Position numbers and translations under genes: made by a program | Assembly: GCA_031406795.1 (NCBI GenBank) | Contig: JANOHV010000001.1 | Coordinates: forward strand, 1 to 14,768 | Source: DATDCY01 sp031406795 [NCBI: Candidatus Rokuibacteriota bacterium] | GTDB taxonomy: Bacteria; JAUVQV01 | Length of the DNA stretch: 14,768 bases | Direction: 5' to 3' | In this document: positions 6,618-12,986 of the stretch, piece by piece | How positions within the stretch are numbered: position 1 is the stretch's first letter | Layout of the letters: the number at the start of each line of letters is the position of its first letter | The notes under the pieces: model-generated | What the model was told of the DNA's origin: nothing | Seen by the model: the letters and a program-made list of their open reading frames with translations, nothing else | Databases searched by the model: none

Positions 6618-6645
6618 AATATATTGCAATATGGCATTTTGTCAA
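6618..6645 (-). promoter_or_regulatory. strong promoter of the arsR-tusA-dsrE2 operon
   Basis: On the minus strand a perfect TTGACA (6645-6640) and TATATT (6623-6618) are 16 nt apart. Transcription should start about 6-8 nt past the -10, at 6610-6612, on or next to the ATG at 6611. The mRNA would therefore be leaderless. Confidence 0.75.
6621..6632. promoter_or_regulatory. candidate operator inside the arsR promoter
   Basis: ATATTGCAATAT is a perfect 12-bp palindrome lying in the promoter spacer and overlapping the -10. A wider pair, GCCATA (6601-6606) and TATGGC (6630-6635), brackets the -10 and start codon. A dimeric regulator bound here would block RNA polymerase. AT-rich palindromes overlapping the promoter are typical of ArsR-family autoregulation. 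Confidence 0.6.
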
Positions 6646-6710
6646 CGACCTTTTTTCCCACACTTCGCCCCCGCGGGCCGCAGCCAGCGTCCAGGAATCA
6701 CCGAGAACGG

Positions 6711-6716
6711 TATAAT
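6711..6716 (+). promoter_or_regulatory. consensus -10 box upstream of the phosphoesterase gene
   Basis: A perfect TATAAT lies 45 bp before the phosphoesterase GTG. No good -35 is visible at 16-18 nt spacing. Seven nt after the box is GTG (6724), which opens a 13-codon frame discussed in its own entry. Confidence 0.45.
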
Positions 6717-6723
6717 GGCGGCC

Positions 6724-6765
6724 GTGAACACCCTGACTGCCGGCCACCTCGCGAAGCTGCCGTGA
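6724..6765 (+). CDS. possible leaderless 13-residue upstream peptide
   Basis: GTG at 6724 opens a frame encoding a 13-residue peptide (NTLTAGHLAKLP after the start) ending at TGA 6763-6765. An in-frame ATG at 6715 overlaps the -10 box and is unlikely to be transcribed. The stop overlaps the GTG start of the phosphoesterase as GTGA, a usual sign of translational coupling. There is no Shine-Dalgarno site for either frame. Coding status is not established; it is proposed because of the spacing to TATAAT and the overlap. Confidence 0.3.
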   Translation: MNTLTAGHLAKLP

Positions 6766-7946
6766 GTTCCCCGCGCGCGCAGATAGCCGTTTTCTTCCTC
6801 GTCGCCACCGCCATCTACGGCGGCGTGCACGCCTACCTCTGGTGGAAGGTCACCCGCCAACTCGGGCTGCGCTGGCCGGCGGCGCTCACCCTCGGCCTGT
6901 TTTTCGCCCTGATGGTCGTCGCCCCTTTTCTCGGGAGGTTGCTGCGGGATGGGTCGGCACTCGTCAACGCAGCGGAACTGCTCACTTTTCTCTGGATGGG
7001 GGTCGCCTTCTACCTGTTCGCGCTCAATCTTGCCGCCGACTTTTGGAACCTGCTGGCGGCCCTCGCGCGGGCGATCGCCCCGGTTGCCGGCCTTTCGGCC
7101 CTCGGCGGCCCGCGCCTTTTCTGGGGGATCGCCGCGGCGACGACGCTCATCGTCGGCTGGGCGGCGATCGAAGCCGCGAACGTGCGCATCCGCCGTGTCC
7201 CGGTTCCGACTGCGAGGCTCGCCCCGGGGACACCCCCGATCCGGATCGTCCAGGTTTCGGACGTCCACCTCGGCCTCCTGATCGGCAGGCGGCGGCTCGG
7301 CGGCATCCTCGAGCGCGTCCGCGAGGCCCGGCCCGATATGCTAGTGGCCACCGGGGACATGCTCGACGCCGTCGGCGACCACCTGGAACCGCTCGCGGCG
7401 ATGTGGCGCGAGGTGACGCCGCGGCTGGGCAAGTTCGCGGTGACCGGCAATCACGAGTATTACACGGGGATCCCGGGGGCGCTGGCATTCCTCGAGGGGG
7501 CGGGGTTTCGGGTTCTGCGGGATGAGACGCTCGTGATTCCCGGGGTAGCCAACCTCGTCGGGAAGGAATACCGGGCGCCCGGGAGGCTGACCGGCTCTCC
7601 GGTTCGACTCCGCCCCCTGAGCGAGCTGATGCGCGAAGGTGACCCCGCACTCTTCACGCTGCTGCTCAAGCACGTGCCGAGCGATTTCGAAGAGGAAGCG
7701 GCGCCCCTCGGCGTCGGTCTGCAGCTCTCGGGGCACACCCACGACGGCCAGATCTTCCCCTTCCGTTGGCTGGTGCGCCTCTCGTTCCGCCACGTTGCCG
7801 GACTCTACCGGCAGGGGGAGAGCCTGCTCTACGTCAGCCGCGGCACCGGGACCTGGGGGCCACCGTTGCGCTTCCTCGCGCCACCGGAAGTGACGGTGTT
7901 CGAACTGGTCCCGGCCGGGCACCCGCCGCGAAACGGGAGGGGCTGA
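6762..7946 (+). CDS. membrane-anchored calcineurin-like metallophosphoesterase (YkuE/YaeI-like)
   Basis: The gene encodes 394 aa. The N-terminal 150 residues hold about four membrane helices (near 7-27, 41-60, 72-95 and 123-143). The catalytic domain has all metal-site motifs in order: VSDVHLG (D167, H169), TGDMLD (D199), GNHE (N230, H231), KHVP, and GHTHDGQIFP (H325, H327). The family hydrolyses phosphomonoesters or diesters with two metal ions; YkuE and YaeI-type members act at the membrane. Whether the catalytic domain faces the cytoplasm or the periplasm depends on the helix count. The GTG start is the only plausible one: the frame is open upstream to 6315 but that stretch is antisense to the arsR-type gene. 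No ribosome site is visible. The TGA stop falls in the loop of a palindromic repeat. Confidence 0.87.
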   Translation: MSSPRAQIAVFFLVATAIYGGVHAYLWWKVTRQLGLRWPAALTLGLFFALMVVAPFLGRLLRDGSALVNAAELLTFLWMGVAFYLFALNLAADFWNLLAALARAIAPVAGLSALGGPRLFWGIAAATTLIVGWAAIEAANVRIRRVPVPTARLAPGTPPIRIVQVSDVHLGLLIGRRRLGGILERVREARPDMLVATGDMLDAVGDHLEPLAAMWREVTPRLGKFAVTGNHEYYTGIPGALAFLEGAGFRVLRDETLVIPGVANLVGKEYRAPGRLTGSPVRLRPLSELMREGDPALFTLLLKHVPSDFEEEAAPLGVGLQLSGHTHDGQIFPFRWLVRLSFRHVAGLYRQGESLLYVSRGTGTWGPPLRFLAPPEVTVFELVPAGHPPRNGRG

Positions 7947-7955
7947 ACCCCTCCC
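7935..7955. repeat. palindromic repeat, family B copy 1
   Basis: GGGAGGGG (7935-7942) pairs perfectly with CCCCTCCC (7948-7955) around a 5-nt loop that contains the phosphoesterase stop codon; CTAC follows. It shares the layout of copies at 8009, 12836 and 12960. It may also end transcription, although there is no T-tract. Confidence 0.7.
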
Positions 7956-8008
7956 CTACGAACGGCCGGACCCGGTGTCACGCGATGGGCGACAATGGGA
8001 TGTCGTAG

Positions 8009-8029
8009 GGGCGGGGTTGATCCCCGCCC
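8009..8029. repeat. palindromic repeat, family B copy 2
   Basis: GGGCGGGG (8009-8016) pairs with CCCCGCCC (8022-8029) around TTGAT; GTAG precedes it. It is in opposite orientation to copy 1, 54 bp away, so the two form an inverted pair in the 176-bp gap before the uracil-DNA glycosylase gene. Confidence 0.75.
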
Positions 8030-8122
8030 GAATCCCGATGGAGGCAGGGAACGATGGCCGGGTGAGGACCGGTGGTTATTGCCTGCATTGTCCGGTTGCG
8101 GAGGATGTGGTTAGATACCGCA

Positions 8123-8770
8123 ATGACGACTGCCATGCACCAACCCCGCTCCGATGCGGATACCGACCCGCTTGCCGCGCCGGATTACGGCACGTTTGCC
8201 CGGCGACTGCGCGACTCGGGCTGCCGGCGCTGCGCCCTCGCCGCCGCGCGCACGAACATCGTCGTCGACCGCGGAGACCCGGCTGCGGGCATCATGGCCA
8301 TCGGCGAGGGCCCCGGCGAGCAGGAAGACCTCGCGGGACGGGCCTTTGTCGGCCGCGCGGGGCGGGTGCTCGATGAACTGCTCCGCGCCGTCGGTCTCGA
8401 CCCGGAGCGCCACCTGCTGATCGCGAACGTCGTCAAGTGCCGCCCCCCCGGCAATCGCGTGCCGCACCTCGACGAGGTCGCGGCCTGCCGCCCGTACCTG
8501 CACCGCCAGATGGAACTGGTGCGGCCGCACACGGTGCTGCTGCTCGGGGCCACGGCGCACCGCCACTTCGTTCCCGCGCAGAAGTCGTTTGCGATGGAGC
8601 GGGAGGTCGGACGCCGGTTCGCGCTGGCGGCCTGGCCGGAGACGAGTTTCTACACCCTGTATCACCCGGCGTACCTGCTGCGCTCGCCGGGCAAGAAGCC
8701 GCTGGCGCTCGGGCACCTCCAGCGGGTTCGGGAGCAGATCGAATCGCAGGGGCACTGGCCCGTGGTATAG
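8123..8770 (+). CDS. udg: family 4 (4Fe-4S) uracil-DNA glycosylase
   Basis: The gene encodes 215 aa from ATG 8123. The enzyme removes uracil from DNA as the first step of base-excision repair. Family 4 features are complete: four cysteines for the iron-sulfur cluster (C34 and C37 in SGCRRC, C106 in VVKCRPP, C122), motif 1 GEGPGEQEDLAGRAFVGRAG at 61-80, NVVKCRPPGNR at 102-112, and YHPAYLLRSP at 180-189 with the motif 2 histidine H181. Usual motif 1 begins GEAPG; here it is GEGPG. The start is uncertain: an in-frame ATG at 8105 has GGAGG directly against it with no spacer, and 8123 has no ribosome site. A weak promoter-like pair (TTGTCC, 17 nt, TTAGAT) would start transcription at about 8123. 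Confidence 0.92.
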   Translation: MTTAMHQPRSDADTDPLAAPDYGTFARRLRDSGCRRCALAAARTNIVVDRGDPAAGIMAIGEGPGEQEDLAGRAFVGRAGRVLDELLRAVGLDPERHLLIANVVKCRPPGNRVPHLDEVAACRPYLHRQMELVRPHTVLLLGATAHRHFVPAQKSFAMEREVGRRFALAAWPETSFYTLYHPAYLLRSPGKKPLALGHLQRVREQIESQGHWPVV

Positions 8771-8789
8771 TAGCCGGGATAGCGATCCG

Positions 8790-8814
8790 GGCGGCGCGCC
8801 GCCACGGGGCGCGC
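8790..8814 (+). repeat. mutually exclusive GC hairpins before the cyclophilin gene
   Basis: 8790-8803 is a perfect 14-bp palindrome (GGCGGCGCGCCGCC). Its right half can instead pair further downstream: GCGCGCC (8794-8800) with GGCGCGC (8808-8814). Either could terminate the glycosylase mRNA or shape the leader of the cyclophilin mRNA. No T-tract is present. Confidence 0.45.
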
Positions 8815-8850
8815 ACCGTTGAACGATCAGACACGAAAGGAGATCCACCC

Positions 8851-9435
8851 ATGATGCGCACCATCCTGTTGCTTGCCGCCAGCCTGCTCACCGTCGGCGC
8901 CGCCGCCGCATTCGCCGCTCCCAAGGTTTCCAAGCCGACCCCCCCGACCAAGGAGGAGATCGCCAAGTACGCCACCGCCAGGGCGACGATCACCACCAAG
9001 TTCGGCAAGATCGTCGTCAAGTTCTTCCCGGACCTGGCGCCGATGCACGTCAAGAATTTCATCTCGCTGGCCGAGGCCGGCTTCTACAACGGGACACCCT
9101 TTCACCGCGTGATCCCCGGGTTCATGATCCAGGGCGGCGACCCGAGCGGCAACGGCACCGGCGGTCCCGGCTATACCATTCCCGCGGAATTCTCCCAAAC
9201 CAAGAAGCACGCCCCCGGCATCCTCTCGATGGCGCGCACGAGCGACCCGAACAGCGCCGGTTCGCAGTTCTTCGTCATGGTGGCGCCCTCCACGCACCTG
9301 GACGGCCAGTACTCGATCTTCGGCGAAGTCGTCGAGGGCATGGACGCCGTGAACAAGATCGTGGCATCGCCGCGCGACCGCAGCGACAAGCCGCTGGAGC
9401 GGGTCGACATGGTCGAGGTCAAAGTCACGTACTAA
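8851..9435 (+). CDS. exported peptidyl-prolyl cis-trans isomerase, cyclophilin type
   Basis: The gene encodes 194 aa with AAAGGAGAT at 8836-8844 as ribosome site. Residues 1-22 form a signal peptide (MMRTILLLAA... AFA), so the enzyme should act in the periplasm on folding of exported proteins. The cyclophilin core is present: FHRVIPGFMIQGGDPSGNG from F84, including R86, which matches the catalytic arginine of the family, then the PAEF segment, SQFFV and LDGQYSIFGEVVEGMD. The compact form without long loops is typical of bacterial PpiA/PpiB-type proteins. An open frame upstream to 8437 lies inside the glycosylase gene and is not used. The next gene follows after 31 bp. Confidence 0.93.
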   Translation: MMRTILLLAASLLTVGAAAAFAAPKVSKPTPPTKEEIAKYATARATITTKFGKIVVKFFPDLAPMHVKNFISLAEAGFYNGTPFHRVIPGFMIQGGDPSGNGTGGPGYTIPAEFSQTKKHAPGILSMARTSDPNSAGSQFFVMVAPSTHLDGQYSIFGEVVEGMDAVNKIVASPRDRSDKPLERVDMVEVKVTY

Positions 9436-9466
9436 GCCCGCGCACCAGGAATCAGGAGGGGGACCC

Positions 9467-10303
9467 ATGCTCAAGAGTTATCTGGTGACGGTCGACGGTT
9501 CGGAGTACTCGGCCGCGGCGGTGGGCTACGCCATCGCGCTCGCCAAGCGCGCCTCGGCGCGGATCACCCTCCTGTCGGTCGTGGACATCGTGTCGCTCGA
9601 GGGCCCCTTCCTCGCCGACCTCTCCGGGATCGTCGGGGTGGTGCCTTTTCTCGACCTGCAGCAACAGGTGCGCGAGACGCTCGCCGAAAAAGCGCGATTC
9701 ATCCTCGAAACCCACGCCGCAACCGTCCGCGAGGCCGGCCTCGAATGCGAAAGCCGGATCGAGACCGGCGTGGTCAGCCGCGTGATCTGCGACGCGGCCG
9801 CAACCCACGACGCGATCGTCGTCGGCCGGCGCGGCGAGCACGCCACATGGAGCGGATTCCTGCTGGGTTCGACGGTTGAAGAGGTGGTCCGCGGGTGCTC
9901 CAAGCCGGTGCTCGTCACCCCCGTGCAGGAGCGCCCCCTGACGCGCATCCTGGTCGCCTACGACGGGAGCCGCACGGCGAATCGCGCGCTCGGCCTGGCC
10001 GCGACGCTCGCCGCTGGGCTCGACCTGCCGCTTGTGGTGGTGTGCGTCTCCTCCGACGAGCACGAGGGACGCACGACTCTCGCCGAGGCCGAAGCCTACC
10101 TCGAGCCGCACCGGCTGCGCGTCAAAGCCGTCCTCGAATCCGGCTCGCCGGTCGAGGGAATCCTGCAGGTCGGGCGGCGCGAAGCCTGCGATCTGATCAT
10201 CATGGGCGCCTTCGGGCACAGCCGGATGCGCGAACTCTTCGTGGGGAGCACGACCGACGGGATCCTGCGCACCGCCGAGATCCCGGTGCTGCTCTACCGC
10301 TGA
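9467..10303 (+). CDS. tandem-domain universal stress protein
   Basis: The gene encodes 278 aa with two Usp domains fused head to tail (about 1-152 and 155-278), with an AGGAGGGGG ribosome site. Each begins with the Usp strand-loop (YLVTVDGSEYS; ILVAYDGSRTA) carrying the conserved aspartate. The nucleotide-binding signature of the second domain fits the ATP-binding form exactly (G247-A-F-G250, nine residues, G260-S-T). In the first domain the spacing is one residue longer (G120-R-R-G123, ten residues, G134-S-T), so its nucleotide binding may differ. Usp proteins act in the cytoplasm in stress and growth-arrest responses; the partner is unknown. It lies 31 bp after the cyclophilin and 16 bp before the FAD oxidase, so co-transcription is likely. 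Confidence 0.92.
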   Translation: MLKSYLVTVDGSEYSAAAVGYAIALAKRASARITLLSVVDIVSLEGPFLADLSGIVGVVPFLDLQQQVRETLAEKARFILETHAATVREAGLECESRIETGVVSRVICDAAATHDAIVVGRRGEHATWSGFLLGSTVEEVVRGCSKPVLVTPVQERPLTRILVAYDGSRTANRALGLAATLAAGLDLPLVVVCVSSDEHEGRTTLAEAEAYLEPHRLRVKAVLESGSPVEGILQVGRREACDLIIMGAFGHSRMRELFVGSTTDGILRTAEIPVLLYR

Positions 10304-10319
10304 TCTCGCGAAGCCAGAA

Positions 10320-11729
10320 GTGGCCCTTTCCGCCGCCATCCGGCCGCTCCTCGAGGAGGTTCTCGGCCCCGGTGGCGTCGTAGCCGCCGCCGGAGCGCTC
10401 GAGCCCTACGGCCGGGACGAAACCCCGGGGCTCGCCGCCGCGCCGGATCTCGTGGTGCTGCCGCGCACCGCCGCGGAAGTCGCCGCCGTTCTGCGGCTCG
10501 CCACCGAACACCGCTTTCCCGTCATCCCGCGCGGCACCGGCACCGGCCTCGTCGGCGGCGCCCTCGCGATCGGGGGAGGCGTCGTGCTCTCCGTGGAGCG
10601 GATGAACCGCATCCTCGAAATCGACGCCGACAACATGATGGCCGTCGTCGAACCGGCGGTCATCACCGGACACCTGCAGCGCGAGGCGGCCGCCGCCGGC
10701 CTGTTCTACCCCCCCGACCCCGCGAGCATCGACTCCTGCAGCATCGGCGGCAACGTGGCCACCGGCGCCGGCGGCCCGCGCGCCGTCAAGTACGGCGTGA
10801 CGCGCGATTACGTCACCGGCTGCGAGCTGGTCGTCCCGACCGGCGAAATCCTCACGCTCGGCGGCAAGATCGTGAAATACGCCACCGGCTATCACCTGCT
10901 CGACCTGGTGATCGGCTCGGAGGGCACCCTCGGGGTCGTCACCCAGGTCACGGTCAAACTGCTGGCGCTTCCCGCGCACCGGACCTCGCTGCTCGTCCCT
11001 TTCGCGACCCTCGAGGCGGCCTCGGGCACGGTGGCCGAGATCATCCGGCGGCGGCTGCTGCCGGCGGCACTCGAGTTCATGGACGCCGGCGCCATCGAGG
11101 CGACCAGGCGCTTCCTCGAGTGCGAGATGCCCTTCCCCGATGCCGGCGCCCACCTGATCATCGAGGTTGACGGCTACACCGAGGAGGCCGTGCGCGCGGA
11201 TTACGAGGCGATCGGCGAACTCTGCCTGGCGCACGGGGCGGCGGACGTGCTGGTTGCGGACACCCGCGCCGCCCAGGAATCACTGTGGAAAGCCCGCCGG
11301 GCGATCGGCGAGGCGGTCAAATCCCAGAACCGCGACGTCGCCAAGCAGGATGTCGTGGTCCCTCGCATGGCGATCCCGGAACTGGTGGCCCGCCTCAGTG
11401 CGATCGGCGCGCGCGCCGGGGCGCCCGTGATCTGCTTCGGCCACGCCGGCGACGGGAACGTCCACGTCAACATCCTGCGCGCCGGACTTGACGACGCCGC
11501 CTGGAAGTCAGCGAAAGATATCGTCTTTCCGGCCTTGATCGACGAGGTCTACCGTCTCGGCGGCGTACTCTCCGGCGAGCACGGCATCGGCTGGCTGAAG
11601 AAGGAGCACCTGGCGCAGGTGCTGCCGCCCAAGCACCTCGAGCTGATGCGCGGAATCAAGCGCGCGTTCGATCCGGCCGGGATTCTCAACCCCGGCAAGA
11701 TTTTCGATTCCCTTTTTCCTGAGAGTTGA
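10320..11729 (+). CDS. glcD: FAD-linked oxidase, GlcD / D-lactate dehydrogenase type
   Basis: The gene encodes 469 aa from a GTG start with only a weak ribosome site; coupling to the Usp gene 16 bp upstream may help. Two domains are seen: an FAD-binding PCMH domain (about 35-215) with PRGTGTGLVGGA at 70-81 and SIGGNVATGAGG at 141-152, and a C-terminal FAD-oxidase domain with FGHAGDGNVHVN at 373-384 and SGEHGIGWLKK at 418-428, which supply the substrate-site histidines. The family oxidises 2-hydroxy acids such as glycolate or D-lactate. GlcE and the iron-sulfur GlcF partner, which usually flank glcD, are absent in the window, so the electron acceptor is not evident. The exact substrate cannot be read from sequence. 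Confidence 0.9.
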   Translation: MALSAAIRPLLEEVLGPGGVVAAAGALEPYGRDETPGLAAAPDLVVLPRTAAEVAAVLRLATEHRFPVIPRGTGTGLVGGALAIGGGVVLSVERMNRILEIDADNMMAVVEPAVITGHLQREAAAAGLFYPPDPASIDSCSIGGNVATGAGGPRAVKYGVTRDYVTGCELVVPTGEILTLGGKIVKYATGYHLLDLVIGSEGTLGVVTQVTVKLLALPAHRTSLLVPFATLEAASGTVAEIIRRRLLPAALEFMDAGAIEATRRFLECEMPFPDAGAHLIIEVDGYTEEAVRADYEAIGELCLAHGAADVLVADTRAAQESLWKARRAIGEAVKSQNRDVAKQDVVVPRMAIPELVARLSAIGARAGAPVICFGHAGDGNVHVNILRAGLDDAAWKSAKDIVFPALIDEVYRLGGVLSGEHGIGWLKKEHLAQVLPPKHLELMRGIKRAFDPAGILNPGKIFDSLFPES

Positions 11730-11743
11730 GTATCTTTGTCGCG

Positions 11744-12832
11744 ATGAGCTCGCTGCCGCCGCTGACGATTAAGGGCAAGCGCCTGCCTCTGCCCATTATC
11801 CAGGGCGGCATGGGAGTCGGTGTGTCCCTGCATCCCCTCGCCAGCGCAGTCGCCGCGGCGGGGGGGCTCGGAATTCTCTCGAGTGCCTGTCTCGACCGGC
11901 TCGTTTCGAAGCGGACCGGGAAGAAGACCTCCATCTACGATGCCGTGTACGAAGAGGTCTCCCTCGCGAAGGCGGCCGGGGGGTTCGCCGGCATCAACAT
12001 CATGGTTGCGCTCCAGCGCGACTATGAAGCCTCGGTGCGCGGCGCGATCGACGCCGGGGCCGACGCCATCATCTCCGGCGCGGGGCTGCCGCTTTCGCTC
12101 CCCCAGATCCAGAAGCCGGGGGACACGGCGCTGATCCCGATCGTCTCGTCGGCGCGGGCCCTGGAATTGATCTGCCGCCGTTGGGAGCGCCAGGGACAGC
12201 GGCCCGACGCCGTCGTGCTGGAGGGCCCGCTCGCGGGTGGGCACCTGGGTTTTCGCATGGATCAGGTCGATCTGCCCGAGAACACGCTCGAGGCCCTGTT
12301 GCCCGCGGTCAAGGAGTCGGCAATCGCCCACGGCGACATCCCGGTCATCGTCGCAGGCGGCATCTACACCCACGAAGACATCCTGCGCTTTCTCGCCCTC
12401 GGCGCCGACGGCGTGCAGATGGGCACGCGCTTTCTCGCCACCGAAGAGAGCAGCGCCACGGCGGCCTACAAGCAGGCGGTGGTCGATGCCACGGAGGACG
12501 ACATCCTCGTCGCGAACGACCCCGGCTCCCCCTGCGGCCTGCCGTTTCGCGTTATCAAGCAGTCGCCGATGTACGTTTCGGCGCTCGCGCGCCGGCGCAA
12601 GCCGAAGTGCGACAAGGGGTACGTGCTCCTCAAGGACGAGAAGGGCAACTTCACGCGCTGCCTCGCCAAAGAGAGCAATTTTCACCACTTCTGCATCTGC
12701 AATGGCCTGCTGAGCTCCGCGGGGTACAACCCCGAGCAGGAAGAGCCGATCTACACGGTGGGGGCTACCGCCTCGCGAGTGGACCGCATCCTGAGCGTCA
12801 AGGCCCTCATGAACGAACTGGCTGGGTTCTGA
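11744..12832 (+). CDS. nitronate monooxygenase / 2-nitropropane dioxygenase-family FMN protein
   Basis: The gene encodes 362 aa from ATG 11744. The TIM-barrel FMN family is recognised by PIIQGGMGVG at 17-26, GINIMVAL, ISGAGLPL, EGPLAGGHLGF at 160-170 with H167 at the family's catalytic position, VIVAGGIY, and GADGVQMGTRF at 220-230, which binds the flavin phosphate. Relatives are nitronate monooxygenases or FabK-like enoyl reductases, and many bacterial members have unknown substrates. The C-terminal part contains a cysteine cluster (C289, C306, C317, C319) in a low-hydrophobicity stretch, which may bind a metal. A TTG at 11726 overlaps the glcD stop (TTGA) and would add six residues; the ATG is preferred because family members usually begin a few residues before LPPL. 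It is the last gene of the run. Confidence 0.87.
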   Translation: MSSLPPLTIKGKRLPLPIIQGGMGVGVSLHPLASAVAAAGGLGILSSACLDRLVSKRTGKKTSIYDAVYEEVSLAKAAGGFAGINIMVALQRDYEASVRGAIDAGADAIISGAGLPLSLPQIQKPGDTALIPIVSSARALELICRRWERQGQRPDAVVLEGPLAGGHLGFRMDQVDLPENTLEALLPAVKESAIAHGDIPVIVAGGIYTHEDILRFLALGADGVQMGTRFLATEESSATAAYKQAVVDATEDDILVANDPGSPCGLPFRVIKQSPMYVSALARRRKPKCDKGYVLLKDEKGNFTRCLAKESNFHHFCICNGLLSSAGYNPEQEEPIYTVGATASRVDRILSVKALMNELAGF

Positions 12833-12835
12833 CAC

Positions 12836-12860
12836 GGGCGGGGATTAACCCCGCCCCTAC
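12836..12860. repeat. palindromic repeat, family B copy 3
   Basis: GGGCGGGG (12836-12843) pairs with CCCCGCCC (12849-12856) around ATTAA, followed by CTAC. It starts 3 bp after the nitronate monooxygenase stop codon, so it could also mark the end of that transcript. Confidence 0.75.
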
Positions 12861-12861
12861 A

Positions 12862-12973
12862 CCGTCACGAACGTCAAACTGTAGGGAAGCGGTTCACCCA
12901 GACGAGGTGCCGGACGCCGCATTTATCGCGCGCACCCGTCACGAACGTCAAACTGTAGGGGAGGGGTTCACCC
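12862..12973. repeat. 38-nt direct repeat, two copies with 74-bp period
   Basis: 12862-12899 and 12936-12973 match at 36 of 38 positions, including a 25-nt identical block (12862-12886 and 12936-12960) that starts CCGTCACGAACGTC. Each copy runs into the start of a family B palindrome. There are only two copies, so this is not a CRISPR array. Confidence 0.8.
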
Positions 12974-12978
12974 CCTCC
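12960..12978. repeat. palindromic repeat, family B copy 4
   Basis: GGAGGGG (12960-12966) pairs with CCCCTCC (12972-12978) around a 5-nt TTCAC loop; GTAGG precedes it. It ends 8 bp from the stop codon of the NifU-like gene on the other strand. A degraded fifth copy (GTAGGGAAGCGGTTCACCC) lies at 12881-12899. Confidence 0.7.
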
Positions 12979-12986
12979 TCCCGCGC

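Noticed and set aside
6315-6761. Upstream extension of the phosphoesterase frame to 6315
   Set aside because: The stretch is antisense to the ArsR-type gene and crosses its promoter; it has no membrane or catalytic features and no ribosome site.
12862-12973. Direct repeats considered as a CRISPR array
   Set aside because: There are only two copies, their 3' halves differ, the unit contains a palindrome of a dispersed family, and no cas gene is present.
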